Below are positions 4,635-5,996 of a DNA stretch of 5,996 nucleotides, piece by piece. The translations under genes were made by a program, and so were the position numbers. The notes beneath the pieces were generated by a model. It was given only the letters and a program-made list of their open reading frames with translations, searched no databases and was not told where the DNA came from. How positions within the stretch are numbered: the stretch's first letter is position 1; every line of letters begins with the position of its first letter. The DNA lies in assembly GCA_002405435.1 (NCBI GenBank), contig DHLU01000237.1, positions 1-5,996 on the forward strand, in the 5' to 3' direction. Source of the DNA: Flavobacteriales bacterium UBA4660. Lineage in GTDB: Bacteria > Bacteroidota > Bacteroidia > Flavobacteriales_D > Sanyastnellaceae.

Positions 4635-5996
4635 TCAACCATTTAGGCTGAATCGAAGCGATATGCCCGTGTTGATGTTCCAGGTGGGGAACGAGATGGA
4701 CACCTTGGGCCGGGTAATCTGGTGGTCGTAGAAGAACCTCAGGGTGAGTTTGTCGCTCATGGCCATGTCTGCACTCGCTTTGATGCTCCAAAGCCGCTGG
4801 CCTGCCGTGGGCTGGTTGGTACGTTCCACCATCCGGCGTACGAGGGTTACGTTGTCTCGCATGGTGACATCGGTGCGGAGGGTGATGGTAGTCTTGTCGA
4901 GCAGTTTGATGGGCAGCCTGCTGCCTTTTTTGCGGCCGAAGGGATTGGGTACTTCCGTGAGTTTATAGCCAATGCCGAGGATGACGGAGTTGCTCTTGGT
5001 TTCTGTAATCTGGTAGTTGGCCAGTCCGAGGGCCACGGTGCGGTCGCGTTTAAATTCCAGTTTGAGCTGAGGATCATTGTTTTTGCCCGTTTTAATAGTC
5101 ATGTCGAGGCCAAGCGGTGTAATCTGCTCACTGATGGTGACAGTGCTGATCTGGCGCTCAGGAATCCAGTTGGGATTTTCGCTTTGGTCCAGCGCACTGG
5201 GCAATCCCTCAGTGTTTTCCGTATAGTTCAGGTTGCGCACGTAGCTGGTCGTGAGTGTGGAGCGGTACTGGTGGTTGAGGTTAAACTGTTTGAAGTACTT
5301 TTTGATGGACGGGATCTTGGTCAGTCCGTCATAGGTGGCCTTCCAGTTTGGCTGCACCTTGGTGCCAAAGGGATCCAGTGATACTTCGTTCATGGATTTG
5401 CCTGTATAGGCGGCAATGAATGCCGGAATAACAACATCCTGCGAGGTGGGCCCCCAACCCTGAAAGAAGCCATTGGGCAGCGGTTCATCGAGCGTGTAGG
5501 TAGCCGCATTCATCCGCGCGCTGGCATCCAGCCGATAGAGCAAAAAGGTTTCAAAAGTCTCAGAGGTCCAGCCGTTGTCGGGTTCATCCTTCACAAAGGC
5601 GGTCGGCCAGGTGACCACACTCACGGTGATATTCCCGGTTTCCATCGGTGAATCGAATGAATAGGCCTGCAAATCGTCATCGAAGCGGAAAAAACTGTTT
5701 TGGTTTCGTGCTTCCTGACGGTTGGCGCTCAGTTCGATTTTTAGGTTTTTGATCGGTTCGAGGTTAATCTTATAGTTCCAGGTTTCAGAGAAGGTTTCCG
5801 TGTATTGCTGGTTGAGGTTGGGTTGAATGACCAGGTATCCGCGTTCGGCTGCATCCAGCGCGTAGTTGGTGGCGGCTTCATTACCCCATAGATCGGTATT
5901 CTGCTGTCCGAAAACAAAACCCCAGCCCGGTGCATCGAAATTTTCGTCCATGCCGACCATGCGGGTTGAGCGCGCATAACCGGGCAACAAGATACC
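4635..5996 (-). CDS. sprA: SprA, T9SS outer-membrane translocon (C-terminal fragment)
   Basis: SprA (Sov in Porphyromonas) is the very large beta-barrel pore through which type IX secretion cargo crosses the outer membrane; in gliding species it is also needed for motility. The frame is open to the window edge and continues beyond it. Only the last 453 residues are present, roughly the C-terminal fifth of a protein usually over 2,000 residues long. Recognisable family segments, in fragment numbering, are GILLPGYARS at the start, APGWGFVFGQQ (22-32), AAYTGKSMNEVSLDPF (195-210), NWKATYDGL (217-225), KKYFKQFNLNHQYRST (232-247) and RDRTVALGLANYQITE (317-332). The end contains DVTMRDNVT, FFYDHQITRPKVSISFP and TGISLRFSLNG. 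Alternating polar and hydrophobic strands fit an outer-membrane barrel. The gene ends with TGA and shows no frameshift in this part. Confidence 0.93.
   Translation of the reverse strand, partial: GILLPGYARSTRMVGMDENFDAPGWGFVFGQQNTDLWGNEAATNYALDAAERGYLVIQPNLNQQYTETFSETWNYKINLEPIKNLKIELSANRQEARNQNSFFRFDDDLQAYSFDSPMETGNITVSVVTWPTAFVKDEPDNGWTSETFETFLLYRLDASARMNAATYTLDEPLPNGFFQGWGPTSQDVVIPAFIAAYTGKSMNEVSLDPFGTKVQPNWKATYDGLTKIPSIKKYFKQFNLNHQYRSTLTTSYVRNLNYTENTEGLPSALDQSENPNWIPERQISTVTISEQITPLGLDMTIKTGKNNDPQLKLEFKRDRTVALGLANYQITETKSNSVILGIGYKLTEVPNPFGRKKGSRLPIKLLDKTTITLRTDVTMRDNVTLVRRMVERTNQPTAGQRLWSIKASADMAMSDKLTLRFFYDHQITRPKVSISFPTWNINTGISLRFSLNG

Noticed and set aside
4722..5381. Long plus-strand reading frame (219 codons) opposite sprA
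   Set aside because: It is antisense to conserved SprA segments and has no motif or start context of its own.

Overview
The window looks like a piece of a Bacteroidota chromosome or metagenomic contig, perhaps Flavobacteriales-like. Three things point there. First, it holds the C-terminal end of SprA, the giant outer-membrane translocon of the type IX secretion system (T9SS), which is known only from this phylum. Second, it holds a secreted Cys-rich adhesin-like protein with DSFGDGW repeats and GCTD linkers, a style common in marine Bacteroidota. Third, the start codons lack clear Shine-Dalgarno sequences, as is usual there. Base composition is close to balanced. The family or genus cannot be fixed from this sequence.

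Layout: (1) 3-1250, plus strand: the C-terminal part of a large secreted repeat protein ending in a dockerin-like EF-hand pair. Its frame is broken by an in-frame TAG at 108-110. A terminator hairpin follows at 1278-1310. (2) 1344-2450, minus strand: an enolase-superfamily dipeptide epimerase, convergent with the repeat protein. (3) 2451-2659: a divergent intergenic region with two inverted repeats. (4) 2660-3535, plus strand: NAD kinase. (5) 3536-3701: a convergent gap with a strong two-way terminator. (6) 3702-4355, minus strand: an exported thioredoxin-fold (peroxiredoxin-like) protein. (7) 4356-4634: an intergenic region with a candidate redoxin promoter, a terminator whose stem is complete only in the minus-strand transcript, and an AT-rich stretch without a gene. 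(8) 4635 to the window end, minus strand: the C-terminal ~453 residues of SprA.

The genes do not form one operon. Each appears to be its own transcription unit, with terminators or divergent gaps between them. The functions are largely housekeeping: NADP supply, peptide recycling, envelope redox and protein secretion, next to one accessory surface protein. The only functional link I can suggest is that the repeat protein is an exported surface protein and SprA is the export pore of the phylum. However, the repeat protein shows no recognisable T9SS C-terminal sorting domain, so the link is speculative. I found no CRISPR array, tRNA, rRNA, insertion sequence or obviously new multi-gene system.
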